Part shown: piece after piece, positions 11,613 through 23,832 of the stretch
How the letters are laid out: each line of letters opens with the position of its first letter
How positions within the stretch are numbered: the stretch's first letter is position 1
Assembly: GCA_026027325.1 (NCBI GenBank)
Contig: JAMSLZ010000009.1
Coordinates: 992,001-1,056,000 of the forward strand
Reading direction: 5' to 3'
Length of the DNA: 64,000 nucleotides
Source of the DNA: Actinomucor elegans
Taxonomy: Eukaryota > Mucoromycota > Mucoromycetes > Mucorales > Mucoraceae
Program-made: the position numbers and the translations under genes
Notes under the pieces: model-generated
Databases searched by the model: none
What the model was told of the DNA's origin: nothing
Seen by the model: only the letters and a program-made list of their open reading frames with translations

Positions 11613-14195
11613 GCCCGATTTCTGTTTGAGTACTACTTTTCCTGGACTAGGAAAAGATATCAGAAAAATCCTAACAAGAGGTCCTTCTATTCAACTGAAA
11701 TTAGAGTAAGTGTTTAATACATCCTCCAGTCACTGCATGCTACTATTTGTGTATGCGCAGCCATTGGATAAGCGTTTGGTAAGTAACCTACTTGTCATTC
11801 TACATATAGCTTATGTCAACTCGAGCCAAGACAAACACTGCATGAGAGACTAATTACTTTTTTTTTCGCTTATGAAACAAAGAACGAGCTGTCTGCAACC
11901 TAATACAAAAAATCAGGTACCAAATCCATGTCTGCTATTAAAGACACATCAGTTTTGCGTAGTATACACGAGCGCTTGGTATTACATCTAGGACAAAACC
12001 TGAAATCCGATATCCAAAGCCTTGTATCTACATAATATATCTATAGCGAGATCTGTTTGATCAGGCTTGTTTTTTTTTGTTTATACAATTGATATTGTAA
12101 TTATCTGAAATTACATAAGATAGTCATCAACTTGAAGGTATTTATATAGTGATTATCAACATGAGGACTTTGATTAATGTAGTTGACAAACCAAAGATTG
12201 ATAAAGTTAATGCCTTTTTTATATTAAAGAGATTGATATTATGTCGAATCTATATCATTGTTTATACCGTGCAACACTTGGCTGTCGATCAATAGATCGT
12301 TCCCAGATTTTATAACGTGTCTTGGCATTCGAGTTTTCTTCGAATAGATATATTTTGAGTATCCTGCTGCTTAGTTTAACTATCCGGAGTCGACTTAATT
12401 TGAGCGTCATTCAATCATAACAAGTATTCCTTCTTAGGTTATTTTCAACGGCGTCATATGATTACGACGCAATCAAGCGATAACAAAAAAAGTTTTTGTA
12501 TTTCCTAGTATACTTTAATGAAGCCTGTCGCTTTGGCAGAATGGGATTAAATTGTATTTTATTTGACTACTCACATTGGATTTTACGTGTTACATTACTT
12601 TGTGCCTTTGAATGACTTAACTATCTAAAAGCGATCCTATACACAAGGCGCTTTTCCAATTATCTCCACAATAATATCCGAAGCCAAGTAGCCCTCCAAC
12701 CACTCGTTATGTAATTATCAACCACCTGTAGAGAATCAGTTCTGTTTATGAATCAAAGAAGTATGTATCATTAATATAAGATTCGATGATAACAAGTTCA
12801 GTAATTAGACACTTCAATATCGTATCTCAGGAAGCTGAATGATTCTATTCCATACACAGAGTGTAAGATAGAGACCATATCAAAGATTTATATATTCAGA
12901 AGAAACTAAAAGCCCATATCATGCTGCATAGTTCTCAAGATGTTCTAATTGGTCAGAATATCAGACGTGTCGTGTAATAGAAAGAATAATAGCGTCTTAT
13001 GAAGCGAAGCTTCGAAGAGGTATGGTAACGATTGTAGCCATAAAGCTGAACAAACAGACTCCGCGAGCCTTTTAGGCATGTCTTCCTGTAGGGGTCATTT
13101 CCTCTGCGCTTTGCATCAATTAAATAAATAAACCAATAACTGGAGTGTGGGTGTTTTCCATTTTGACTAATTAAGCGGGCCATATACTATAAAAATCAAT
13201 GTATCAGCAGAAAAGCTTTCGTTAAATAAGCACTATTGGTACTATTAAGGATTTGCTGTTGTTATGAGAAAATTACAATTCTCTGCAAACAAAACTCACA
13301 GACAAGATACTATGACAATCAGTCATGTAAATATTACACCCTTAATCAAAAATTTAGTATATCTTTTCCTTGAATAATAATCGTGTGACATTCAAGTATA
13401 TGCTTTAAAATTGCAAAAACCAGATCAATAAGCCAATACCAAAGATAAGAAATGTTGGAGAATCAAAAAGGGCACATAAAAGTAATGATGTGGCTCGCTA
13501 AATATCTGATAGCTATGCTGAGTCTGATAGTCAAGGTATATTATAGCTTACATCTAATAACTCAACTTTTATTTTCTATAGAATATATCATCTACTCTGG
13601 GATATAGGGGAAAATACTGCATCACAAACCATATCTCCCAATATCTTCATACCGTTAAAAGTAAATACAACGGTATAATCACTCCTGGTGATACGAGAAG
13701 GTCTTGATTTTACAATTGTTATTAGTAGTTTAACAAAATCATATCCCAATCTTTGAAGTAGGATGCAAGCCTTGTTCCTCTTTTGAATGACAAGCATTTC
13801 TGATAGGTGTAGCATATTGATAAGGTGCATTTAGAGTCAAGTTACACATGAAGGAATGCAATGATTATTTAATATTCGCTTTAATTGACGAGATCATCTT
13901 TGATAAAGTACGATCCTTTGCATCTGAAAATCTATCATTTCAGGCATATATATAAAGGCTTGATGAAGATGAGCCTTGTTGATCAAATATAGTAGCAACA
14001 TATTGCTATTGCTGTTACTTACTCCATAAGATAAGTGTCTGAATAAAGGATAACTATAGTACAATCCGCTTAACTGTTTAATAAAAATTAAATAGCACAT
14101 CATCAAAAGGAGTCTTTTACACAAACAAAATCTCAAGTTATTGATTACCTAAAGACGACGGAGAACAGCTTCACCACACTAGTGCAAGTACTTCT
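11613..14195. other. Gene-poor intergenic stretch
   Basis: No gene that I can support. Minus-strand open frames at 12953-13183, 13588-13830 and 13894-14136 have some plausible peptide character; the second contains RPSRITRSDYTVVF and KILGDMVCDAVF. They lack partners, splice structure or a family I recognise. They could be remnants of mobile-element genes. The rest is AT-rich and featureless. Confidence 0.5.
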
Positions 14196-14463
14196 CCACA
14201 ATTTTTTTTTAAAAAAAAGGATAAAAGTAACACTTCACTATCAAAGAGTTCTTTAAAGGGTAAACATCATGCGTACTAAAGAAATTCATTTGGGATTGGA
14301 AGCCAGCTATAAAGACCATGATATCCAACTTGGCTCCTACCATTGGATTGTAAACAGAAGAGTCGAGACAGCTCCGAATTTATCAAGAATAACTCATAAT
14401 TTTAGTATAGAGCTTAACTCTACATTTATGCCATTCGATACGCAAAGCGATTGTTGTGTATGA
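14196..14463 (+). pseudogene. Broken, internally deleted copy of the 3-kb methyltransferase gene
   Basis: On the plus strand this reads, in order: a T-run then A-run (14202-14218); CACTTCACTATCAAAGAGTT (HFTIKEFF, matching HFAFKELF of exon 2 of the methyltransferase at 2567-3918); then almost directly AAATTCATTTGGGATTGGAA (KFIWDWK), followed by AIKTMISNLAPTIGL, matching GMKSAMSKLGPMIGL of its last exon. The SAM-binding core, about 180 codons, is missing. A TAA replaces the codon after GL, and the remaining 3' part has drifted. The intronic homopolymer next to exon 2 is preserved, so the source was genomic DNA rather than spliced mRNA. The longest open frame here (ATG at 14269) is in a different frame from the homology and is spurious. 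Confidence 0.72.
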
Positions 14464-15559
14464 ACGCTGTTAAATTTAATTTATATCTAATCGTACCTTT
14501 TTATTCTAGAAATATCTATTAAAATAACATGAAATGATTTTAGGGCCTCTCAATCAAAATAAACATATAATAGATACGAACAACAGATAGCTGTTGAAGT
14601 TTTGGCGCTTAATAGCGCTGTGCTATTGAGACACATTCAATATTAATTAACATAGCGCTGACAATTGAAACAAATCTTCCATTATCATGCAGAATAGTAA
14701 CTGGTAACGCCATAGCTTCTGAATATACTATTATGGTTTCACGTTGAAACCTATCACGTCAGTTCAATTTTTGGTTCATTCTCTGAGACAGAATGCAATT
14801 TATTTGATGAGAATCTCTTCCGGGTTCTTCACTTAAAGTTCAGATAATATTTGAACAAAATTTTCACCAATCACAAAAAAAAATCAAAAGAAAGAGTAAA
14901 TCATCAAAAAACAATGATTGGACGAGCGGCATCTGGCCTGATCAGCGATTTAGATTTACTGCTCTCATATATAGTTACAATTCTATATACATTCTTCTAG
15001 TGAGATCACTTGTTTAGCTATCACTTTGAAAGTCACTGTTTACATTCATGTTCGTACGGCGACGCTGTGCACTTATTCCCTTGGTTTAAATATCTAATAG
15101 AAAGAAATTAGCATTGTTCGTCAAAAGGACATGGATAAAGAGTTGTAGTTTGTATGTCCGAAAATGTGCATGATTTATGTACCTTTACTGCACATATAAG
15201 CTCATTCGTATTATCTCTTCTGTCAGCTCAAGTTACACGATATTAAAAGTGGGGTGATATTTCTGCATTTTTCTACATTTCTATACAAGGTAGAATCCAA
15301 TGATGCGCTTGTTATTTAACAGACTATGAACTATAAAAACTAAACTGGACAGCACTAGCCTTTGCTATCTATCCATAAGCGTTAATGATGATTAATGTAA
15401 CTAGTAGTTAGCTTCGGGGTCTTAGGCCAAGGAACATAATTCATGCTAACAAACTTGACAGAATAAAAAAAAAAAAAAAAGGGTAAACTCGGGTTTCATT
15501 TGAAAAAGAACAGCAGGGGAATTCCATAACTAAAACATTTTATCCGTAAAATAAAAATC
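14464..15559. other. Intergenic, no supported gene
   Basis: AT-rich region between the methyltransferase relic and the USP gene. No convincing coding potential, RNA gene or repeat seen. A poly-A run lies near 15465-15480. Confidence 0.55.
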
Positions 15560-15568
15560 TATATAAAC
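15560..15568 (+). promoter_or_regulatory. TATA box of the USP-domain gene
   Basis: TATATAAAC about 49-57 bp upstream of the ATG at 15617, in a suitable position for a fungal core promoter. Confidence 0.5.
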
Positions 15569-15616
15569 GCGCTTCTTACCTTATTGTTTTCTTTTACACT
15601 ATACAGTTATATTACA

Positions 15617-16439
15617 ATGGATTCTCAACAACAACCTAATCTTGATCAGCGTTTAGACGCTGTCGAACACTTGCCTACCGGCTTCTTTCCTTCCCCGGAA
15701 ACCACACCAACACATGAGAAAAAGTCTCGTGTGGTTGTAATTGCTTATGATCATTCAAACTATGGTGATGCCATGATTGCCAAAGCCATCAATTTGCAGC
15801 TAGTGAGTGCTTCTGATGATATTCGTATCTTGCATATTGTTAGTCAGCATGATTATAGCACTTTATTTGCTCCTATGGTATCTGGCTCCGGCACTTCTGC
15901 TAGTGGCAATCTTGAGGCAGATTCTAATGTTATGGAAAGTGTAGCCGATGCCATGATTTGGGAAATTATCAACTCTCTGAGAAAGCATGGGGTAATGTAT
16001 CTATGTAAAAAAAAAATATATATGAATTTAAAACCAATACCTTTACATAGTTTAATCATGTGTCGTCTGAAATTTTGAGAGGTGATCCCAAGGAGTCAAT
16101 CGTAGATTACTGTCGTATGTCAAAGCCTGCTTATTTAATAACAGGCACCAGAGGTTTAGGTGCTGTTAAAAGGTAATTAGTGTTGATATTACGCGAGAGA
16201 AAGGGAGGTTTGTTACTGAAATGTTTCATGATAGAGCTGTGATGGGCTCAGTTTCCAACTTTTTGACACACCATTGCCCATGTCCTGTCTTGATCTTAAA
16301 GCTTGAACCTATTGAAATTGAAGCACGTAAATCACTAAATGATAAAAAGCAGGTTGCATTCAACGAAGTGTTAGGTAATTATTACAAAATACAAGATGCA
16401 TATAACGGAATATATGCTAACGTTTACTTTTATATATAA
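15617..16439 (+). CDS. Universal stress protein (UspA-domain) family protein
   Basis: Three exons (15617-15991, 16051-16172, 16235-16439) give 233 aa in a continuous frame. A UspA alpha/beta fold begins with VVVIAYDHSNYGDAMIAKAI after about 40 disordered residues. It ends with the ATP-binding signature G-2x-G-9x-G(S/T), seen as GTRGLGAVKRAVMGS across the second splice junction, then FLTHHCPCPVLIL. About 50 extra residues follow. USP proteins of this kind bind ATP and are linked to stress tolerance; no specific partner can be inferred. The start was set at the first ATG (MDSQQQPNLDQR); the frame extends upstream only from a TTG. A TATA box sits about 50 bp upstream. Confidence 0.88.
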
Positions 16440-17863
16440 TATATAGCGAAATTCACTAATGCTTAGCTGTAACTCTCTTTTATTTCCGGGCAAAGCTCAT
16501 TATCTCCACTCCTGTTCAAATACTATGAACTACTTATACTACTAGCCTAATGAAAATATGTAGATATATAACATTTTCTCCTACTTTTTTGCTTTTTGAA
16601 TTATAATGTATAATAAAAAAAACTAGACTTTGTTTCTAAGAACTCTGTATCGAATAAGCTTAGATATACAAAGTAATCATTCTTGTCAGGAATAGGGTTA
16701 ATTGTTTATCTCCTAGATGGTCAGTTTCTGCTTATATATACAACCGATAAATGCGCCGTTGCGTGAAAAGTTCTGCCGTGGTCAAGATTTTATTTACAGG
16801 AATTACGGTGGTGCTATTGGTCCGGCCACCAGCACTACACAGGTCACCCAAGTAAAATCTTATGAAACCTAAAATAGTAATTGCTTCAATAGTAATAAAA
16901 AATAAAGATTTGTAACTCTGAATTTATACATATATAATATATATAAAATGCATAAACTTTCATCACTACATATTAGCGCAGTCAAGTTCTGATAAATTTT
17001 GAAGAATCACTACTTTTCTCCTAATGGCACGCAATTTTTTTTTAATAATTTATACTAGTGATTATACAAGATACTTGGTTGAGGCGTACAAGCGATAAAT
17101 CTATAGAGTTTTATCTTGAATTTCAGCAGATCCATACTGAGATGCGAGGGATTCAGACATTGAAGTCTTGACATAAAAGAAAAAAATCACATTGTAAAGA
17201 GTGAAAATGCTACAAATCTATCATTTCTTTTGTGCTGATGTGCTTTAATCAACAATTAAGCTAGAAACGTTATTATGAAACAGATACTTCAACTCATTCC
17301 AAATATAAAATACTAAATAGATGCAATTTTTAATCGAAATTTGAGAAGAAATCTATCGATCAATTGCTTAGATTACTTGAAAATGAGTGTGGTTTGGAGT
17401 TCTTCATTAGCGTCCTGTACATTCAATGTACTCCTATTAAATGATGGTCTTAGTAGATGCAGCATTTTATTTTTAATAAGCGGCAGCCATTAGATGTGAC
17501 ATTAAACTAGGATTGCTCAAGAAATATCATTTTCGCGACACAGTCTAATAGTAATGTAAATGTGATGCTGAAGTGTACTACATATAAAACACCTCAGTTG
17601 TGCCATCATAAAGAAATCAGAAAAACCGTATTTCATTAAAGATAGCTTGAGAGATTACGAAAATCATTATTGATATATCATATATACACCATTTGGTACA
17701 GCATTTAATTTTATAGCATAGTTTTATAGAACAATAAGGATTACCGAAAATAGAATTGCAGATTCCAATTGATGAAACCCAATCCACTGCATAAAATTTA
17801 CGTCATCAAAACATACACAAAGCGTTTCTCTTTTCTTTTTCTTTTACCATTCCTTCACGGTTG
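16440..17863. other. Intergenic, no supported gene
   Basis: AT-rich spacer without supported coding regions. It holds a minus-strand copy of the dispersed repeat at about 17440-17515, listed separately. Confidence 0.55.
17440..17515 (-). repeat. Dispersed repeat family member (copy 2)
   Basis: The reverse complement reads CCTAGTTTAATGTCACATCT, then about 40 bp on ATGCTGCATCTACTAAG. This matches the core and the distal ATGCATCTA block of copies near 41.9 and 45.96 kb. Confidence 0.5.
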
Positions 17864-18462
17864 GGTGCCTTTGTTAGCTTGGGGCTGGCTGCTGCCGATT
17901 CCTCTACTGGGTTTTACACGTCAGATCTTCGCTAATGGGAAGCTTTCGCTTTAGGATCTGGGGACTTTATTGTCTTGGGGCTGGCTGTAGCGGACTCCTT
18001 AAGTGGTGTTACTCGTCAGATCTTTGATAGTAAAGTAGTAGTGCTAGCTTCTCTGGCGCTTCGTTTATCTTGGGGCTGACTGTAGCGGACACCTTAAGTG
18101 GTGTTACTCGTCAGATCTTTGATGAATACAATTGTGAATTAGGGATCTGGGATCTACTTACACTTGTGGTGCCTTTGTTAGCTTGGGGCTGGCTGCTGCC
18201 GATTCCTCTACTGGGTTTTACACGTCAGATCTTCGCTAATGGGAAGCTTTCACTTTGGGATCTGGGGACTTTATTGTTTTGGGGCTGGCTGTAGCGGACT
18301 CCTTAAGTGGTGTTACTCGTCAGATCTTTGATAGTAAAGTAGTAGTGCTAACTTCTCTGGTGCTTCGTTTATCTTGGGGCTGACTGTAGCGGACACCTTA
18401 AGTGGTGTTACTCGTCAGATCTTTGATGAATACAATTGTAAATAGATTGGGGTCTGGGGGCT
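17864..18462 (+). repeat. Nested tandem repeat: two about 304-bp units, each of three about 95-113 bp subunits
   Basis: Two long units start at 17864 and 18168 (GGTGCCTTTGTTAGC), a period of 304 bp. Each contains three subunits beginning CTTGGGGCTG: at 17878, 17974 and 18069 in the first unit, repeated 304 bp later. The shared subunit core is TTGGGGCTGGCTGTAGCGGA followed by CGTCAGATCTT. The two long units are almost identical, while subunits within a unit differ more, so an old triplication was followed by a recent duplication. Two subunit types can be read as LGLAVADSLSGVTRQIF, but the third type is out of frame by one base and stops interrupt, so I do not call a gene. The repeat is more GC-rich than its surroundings. 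Confidence 0.88.
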
Positions 18463-18929
18463 GGGAATAGAGAGAGTCTCCACCTTCTCGTGGTTATTCC
18501 TGCAAGTAAAAACGCCAAGTTTTGAAACTAAGAGAGACTTAACTTTTATTACTTGGAACTGTAAAAAATAAAAGTGAAAATGCCTTTGACTGGTAACAAG
18601 ATGATGACCATTTATCTGTTTTGAATGGTATATTCATGAATACGCCTCGAACTTTCATTAAAAATAACTACGATAATCTGTTTAAGCCAACCTATATACA
18701 AAAACATATATACGTAAAAGGCTTTTTTTTTAATGATCCATGAACTGACTGCATCTCTAACATATACAATGATAAGTAGATATCCAATAATATAATAAGA
18801 GCCATGATATTCAGTTCGTGTCTTTTGTGTATGGAACTATGTTTGCTTATACTATTATACAACGATACGTGTCAATTATTGAAGCTTGTACAAAATAACA
18901 GGTTACTTAAGGTATAAAAAAGAAATGGT
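18463..18929. other. Intergenic, no supported gene
   Basis: AT-rich spacer between the tandem repeat and the 3' end of the minus-strand gene at 18930. Nothing recognisable. Confidence 0.55.
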
Positions 18930-20473
18930 TTATTCTTTTTTGCAAAAAAAGGAAGGTGGTATTTCAGAGCTAGTAGAGTTGGAAAGAGCAATAGACTTTC
19001 TCTTACGATTGTTAACTAGCAGGGTGGTGTTCTTCATCATCTCTTTACCAATCCAAGTTATTTCTAGCAAGGGAAGAAGATCGACTGCAAGATTAGCAAC
19101 GTGCTCTGGGAAATTATACTTCTCCGTTCTAGTAACTCTTGTAACCAGATTGCCGACAGGAACATCAATAATAACAAGCTCAAAGCTTAAGCCTAAAACA
19201 GAAAAAAAAATCGCCTTTGATCATTAGACTCATTTTTAGTAGATTGTTCGATATAAATAAGAACATGATAATATAATACTAGTCCAATGTTCATAAACCA
19301 ATAAGTAACATTTTACTCACCCATCATCAAGAAGCCAACTGAGTAAAGATCATTGATTTTACTTGGATTCACGCTGATCAGGGCAGAAAGAATGTCTCTT
19401 AAGATCTTAGGCTGCTTAAGCATGCCATCGTCGAGATACTTGTTATCGACAATGGCTACATTACTTTTTCCCACCTCACAACAGCCGAGTTCATGGGCGC
19501 CTTCTTGGAAGAGCATGTCAACTTTAGCACCTATCTTCTTTGGCGCTCTCCTCAGTTCCGATTCCAGACATCGACCTTCATTACGTCTCAAAGAGTTTGC
19601 CACTGAGCATCTCTCTCCCAGTTTGGCCTTGATATTGCTACCAGAAAAAAGCTTGTAGGCAAAAGGCCAGATCTGATGCAGCATGTCGTGCTCCGAAAAA
19701 TCATTCAAGCTCAAGATGTCACATTCTGCAAAGAGCTGTGCCACAGAAACAAATGTTTCTTGTGCCCACCTTTTCTCATATTCCCTCAAAGGAAATTTTT
19801 GCTCTTTCGCATAGTCATAAAAGTCATCCGCTGTCTGGAAATCTGGATTGTCAAAGGAGTCAAGGTACTTCTGAAAGTCTTCTTTAACTTTTGGTAAGTT
19901 AACACCACGATGACTCCTAATCTCGTTAAGCTCTTCTTTAGTAAAGTGCTTAAACCAAGTTAAATCACTGGGATCAAGAATAAAAGAAAAGACAGGGTGC
20001 TCAAACTTTGAGTTTTCGACAACTGCTTTCATCGTATCCTCCACAATTTTTCCTGTAGAAAGTATCCATTTCTTGCTGTCTGCTTGCTTTGAGTACTGAT
20101 AAAGTATTTTCTGTTTTTCTTCTTCAGTTACAGCATAGTTAGAGCTAACTGTACTACTGCCTGAGGTAGACTTTGTCTTGCTTTTTATCTTCTTTAATTC
20201 TTCTTCCACCAGTCTCCAAGAATCGACATCGCCACTGGTACTACCGATAGTATATCCCATTGTTTCTGCCATAATTTTAAATCTTCTTTTCCACTCGCCT
20301 TTAAACTTTGAAAGAGCACCATTATTATATGTTGATACAATAAAGTCCTTTACGTCTAACACAAACTCGTCCCAGTCAATCTCGTTGCTCTCACTAGCTA
20401 TTTTTAAAATAGAAGAAGATATTTCTTCATTTAAAAAAAGAAGCGAAATTATTAAATAAGCTTGCTTTCTCAT
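18930..20473 (-). CDS. Lineage-specific protein, possible PD-(D/E)XK nuclease-like fold
   Basis: Two exons (20473-19321 and 19192-18930) give an uninterrupted 471-aa protein. I do not recognise a named family. The N-terminal half is charged and helical. The centre has RRNEGRCLESELRRAPKKIG, then KVDMLFQEGAHELGCCEVGK. A conserved Asp followed by E-L-G-C-C-E-V-G-K is compatible with a D...ExK-type active site, but that is inference. Next comes LKQPKILRDILSAL, and after the intron GLSFELVIIDVPVGNLVTRV with LPLLEITWIGKEMM, which looks like a beta-strand-rich end. The tail ends in a basic patch, NNRKRKS. Its position in a repeat-rich, gene-poor stretch would fit a gene carried by or expanding with mobile elements. 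Start ATG at 20473. Confidence 0.65.
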
Positions 20474-21818
20474 ATGTACTTTTAAGAAAATTTTTCAAAA
20501 CACTTGAAAAGCAGTTGCCTTATTACCCTCTTTGTATTGATTAAAAGTTGAAGACATGACTATACATGTTTTTCGCTTATTTAAATCTGCGTAGTAGTTA
20601 AGATATAGGTGCTAAAATTAAATACGCCATTATTAGAAAAACCTATGAGTACAAATCATTGGATACGTACCTCAGTAAAAGAGAAGTGGGTAAAAGAGTA
20701 AAGTACACAAGCATAACTTTTGAAACTGTTTTGTCTGTCCTTGTAGATTGGCCATATTAATTATTTGTTGCACCAAAAAGTAAAGACATTTTCATTGGCT
20801 GTATAATTAGGTAAAGGCATCCTTTTACTACTGAAATATCAGATTTCAACAGTGTTCACTAATGCATCTATACTAAAGGATAAATGAAGCCAATACATAT
20901 AAGTCCTTGATCAGAGCGACTTCTTCTCTCGTCACTCCCTGACAAACCTTAGACATTACAGTGCATTTTCAGCAATATACTTCACAAATTATATGACCAT
21001 CTACAAATTGATAGTCATCATATCATTAACCCATTTAAATCAAACAAGACATATATAGTTCAACTATTGAGAGCATTCAAAAATATAGTATGCTATTCGA
21101 CAAAACAGAACAATAATAATATTTTAAATAAATTAAATTTAAACGTATTAAAAGCGATAAATACACATGGAGGTAAGCTATCATTACAATGAAACTTTCT
21201 TAAAAAGATGTCTGTAAGGGACATATTTTTGGATCACACTTGATTGAATAACCATGGTACTTCTCGATACTTTACATTGGATCGTAGGAGTGAAATTAGT
21301 ATACGCAATTAAAAAACACTTGTTAAAAATATAAGAATTGATCTTTAATTTTCCAGCAGGTTTCTTCCAAAAGACTGACCTGTGATTGTTGTGAGATTTA
21401 ATGATTATCTTCTGTGGTTTTAAATTTATTTAGAAACATTCTGTTCTATTATGTTTGTACGTGTGTAATCTTCTCTGGTTCTTTTATTATTTGTAGTATT
21501 CATATTGTTAATAATCGCTCCACTGTTATGAAAAGCTGATCCATTATTGTTAAAGGTTGCTTTAATTTGATCTGAGTTTGCTTTGTATTTGCTCTCTGCC
21601 TTTAATTAGTAGATTAGATAGCGACAATGAAAAAATAAAAATAAAATAAAAATAAAACCCATGATTGAATCATTCAACAATTGGCCAGCTTCACATTTGG
21701 TTTCATTGTTAATATTCTTGTTGGCTGTGATTTTTTTTATGCATTTTCTATAAAATTCTACAGTATCACTAAAATTAAGCTGAAGTTGTTTTGAAAGACA
21801 GAATGCAATAAAATTTAG
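20474..21818. other. Intergenic, possible decayed sequence
   Basis: No supported gene. A minus-strand open frame (21606-21959) crosses the LINE insertion boundary and appears to be an antisense or chance frame of the interrupted locus. The remainder is AT-rich with no repeats I can name. Confidence 0.5.
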
Positions 21819-21867
21819 GAAATCCCAATTAGATAATGTATTGATACAAAAGAAATCAGGGACATAA

Positions 21868-23283
21868 GCCTTCTCGGCCCTGTCAAACAGCAAAACACAT
21901 GCATTACAATGGCAGCTGGTATGTCCACTGAGTCTATCTGAAACAAATACTACCAACAAGCTACAACCAAACCTTCCTTTACTGCGATATACACTTAATT
22001 ACTTTTGCTCATCGAAAACGTTTCTATCCTACCGATATTATCTTTTATTTCCACACGCTCGACATTCGCACTGGGCGCCATCAACTTCATCTGGTAACAA
22101 ACCTTTTCTAACTATCATAAATAATTTCACAAAAGCCATCGATGCTTTACCGCGATCTTTTGATCAATGTACTGTCAGTCAACTCACCTGCCTTTCCCTT
22201 TCTTTATTTTCAGTACTTAATTCTTCCTTTCCCAACGCTCACCCTCTAGCCATTACCTTTAATCCCCCAGATCAACTGATTTAAGACTATCCTGGTATTA
22301 AGGAACTCCTAATCCAAGATGTATTTGCATTTGTCTTTGAAAACTAAACATTACGCCTAAGGAAAGTCAAAACTGAATTCACGCGATTTCGTAACCTGTC
22401 TCGCCTTGCTGCTCAATTTGCACACAACCATTCTTCTATAACCAATGCCAACCTTTCTCTCGAGCGCTACCCTCAACTCTGAACAATATATTTGAAATCA
22501 ACCTTCAACCTTTCTCTAACCGTCTCGTTCTTCATCACATTCCTGAACAATCGACGATATCCTTGCTATCTCAACAATCCAGGACTATATCTACCAAGTC
22601 CATCAAATATTACAAATTTCTCCTTCCTACCATCCAACCATCAACAATCACTCTCCGTCCGACTCAATGGGAACATTTCTAGTCAATCTCAACCCCTCTC
22701 TCTGCTCGCACTGTCTGGTATCGCTGTATTCATAAAAAACTGCCTACCAAACAACGTCTACACCAATTAATCCCGACCACTCATCACTCCCCTCTCTGTT
22801 CAGTTTGCTCTCTATCCACTATATAAGATGGTTTTCACTTTCTCTTCGCCTGCTCTCCTAGATTGGCAGTCTGGTAAAACGTCTTCCATACCTATATACA
22901 AAGTCACTCTGTTCAACCATCCTCAATCTCAATTACTCTCCTTTTTTTCCCTTTTGACGAGAGACACCGATCGTCCACTCTCCGAAATTGATATCTATCA
23001 AATCTTTGCTTGCACCTTACTGAGCATTTGGCAAGCTCATTGGCGCCTTGTTTTAGATAACGTTTCGTTTTCCTCGACAAATGTAATTGCATCCACCTCT
23101 AGACTTCTAACCCGATTTGATTCTGAAAGTCAGTCTAATTTAGACTAATCATCTAACCACGCATTCAAATCTTTAGACTAGCTCTTATTTACACTTATAC
23201 CTAATCTTTCTTTCCTCTCCAATAATTTGCGACGATATAAGGATTTAAAATAAAACCAGAGCTTGCTCCCTTACAAAAAAAAA
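21868..23283 (+). mobile_element. 5'-truncated LINE (L1-like non-LTR retrotransposon) with zf-RVT tail
   Basis: Only the 3' end of the element is present. In broken plus-strand frames it reads WYRCIHKKLPTKQRLHQL, HHSPLCSVCSL, FHFLFACSPRLAVW, then SIWQAHWRLVLDNVSFSS. This is the Cys/His-bearing zf-RVT region that follows the reverse transcriptase in L1/Tad-like elements. Upstream sequence (about 22,000-22,650) is RT/linker-like but full of stops. The element ends in a short A-run at about 23275-23283. The same short sequence, AAAGAAATCAGGGACA, lies at both ends (about 21851-21867 and 23281-23297) and is taken as the target-site duplication. Truncation, A-tail and duplication are typical of target-primed reverse transcription. 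Confidence 0.8.
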
Positions 23284-23605
23284 GAAATCAGGGACAGAAG
23301 AATCCAAAAAGAATAATATTGTGACCTTCAACCAATAAAAAGCGATATCAATTTCTGACATCACATCCATTTTACAAGAGCTGTGCCATTATAAAGACCG
23401 AGTGAACTATTTGATGTTAATGGGACTTGAACAAGATATACTGGAATTACATATGGAATACAGCGTAAGATATTACACTTGAAGGTGATTAAATTCTGAT
23501 AGTTTTTTCTTTATTTTTTAGGAAAAGGATGACTTTTATACTGAGCAATTTGTAAGATAAGCTAACAAAAAAAAAAAAAATACTTGGCATTGTTACGAGA
23601 TGAGA

Positions 23606-23799
23606 CTTTGGCCGATAAAAAGGTGACAAACTGCTTTTGCTCTGCGAAGGATATTAGAAGCTTTGAATTAGCACGTCCAAACAACCACTTGAGACTTCGG
23701 GGGCATCCTAGCCCTGACAAAGGTCTTTGACTGTGCGGTGATATCAGTCCTTGTGCTGCTATTGTTGCCTTTAATTGACTGTCCTTGGGTTGGCACTGC
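23606..23799 (+). repeat. 194-bp direct repeat, first copy
   Basis: Begins CTTTGGCCGATAAAAAGG and ends CCTTGGGTTGGCACTGC. It is about 98 percent identical to 23833-24026 (four differences by eye), with a 33-bp spacer. It lies in what looks like an intron of the broken gene around it. No ORF or promoter motif explains it. Confidence 0.9.
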
Positions 23800-23832
23800 T
23801 CGTAACATTAAAATGCCGTATACGGTGAGAGG

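Noticed and set aside
18070..18294. Open frame within the nested tandem repeat
   Set aside because: Other subunits of the same repeat contain stops or are shifted by one base, so no consistent protein is encoded.
21606..21959. Minus-strand frame across the LINE left boundary
   Set aside because: It runs from host DNA into the LINE and opposes the better-supported plus-strand exons; part may be chance antisense reading.
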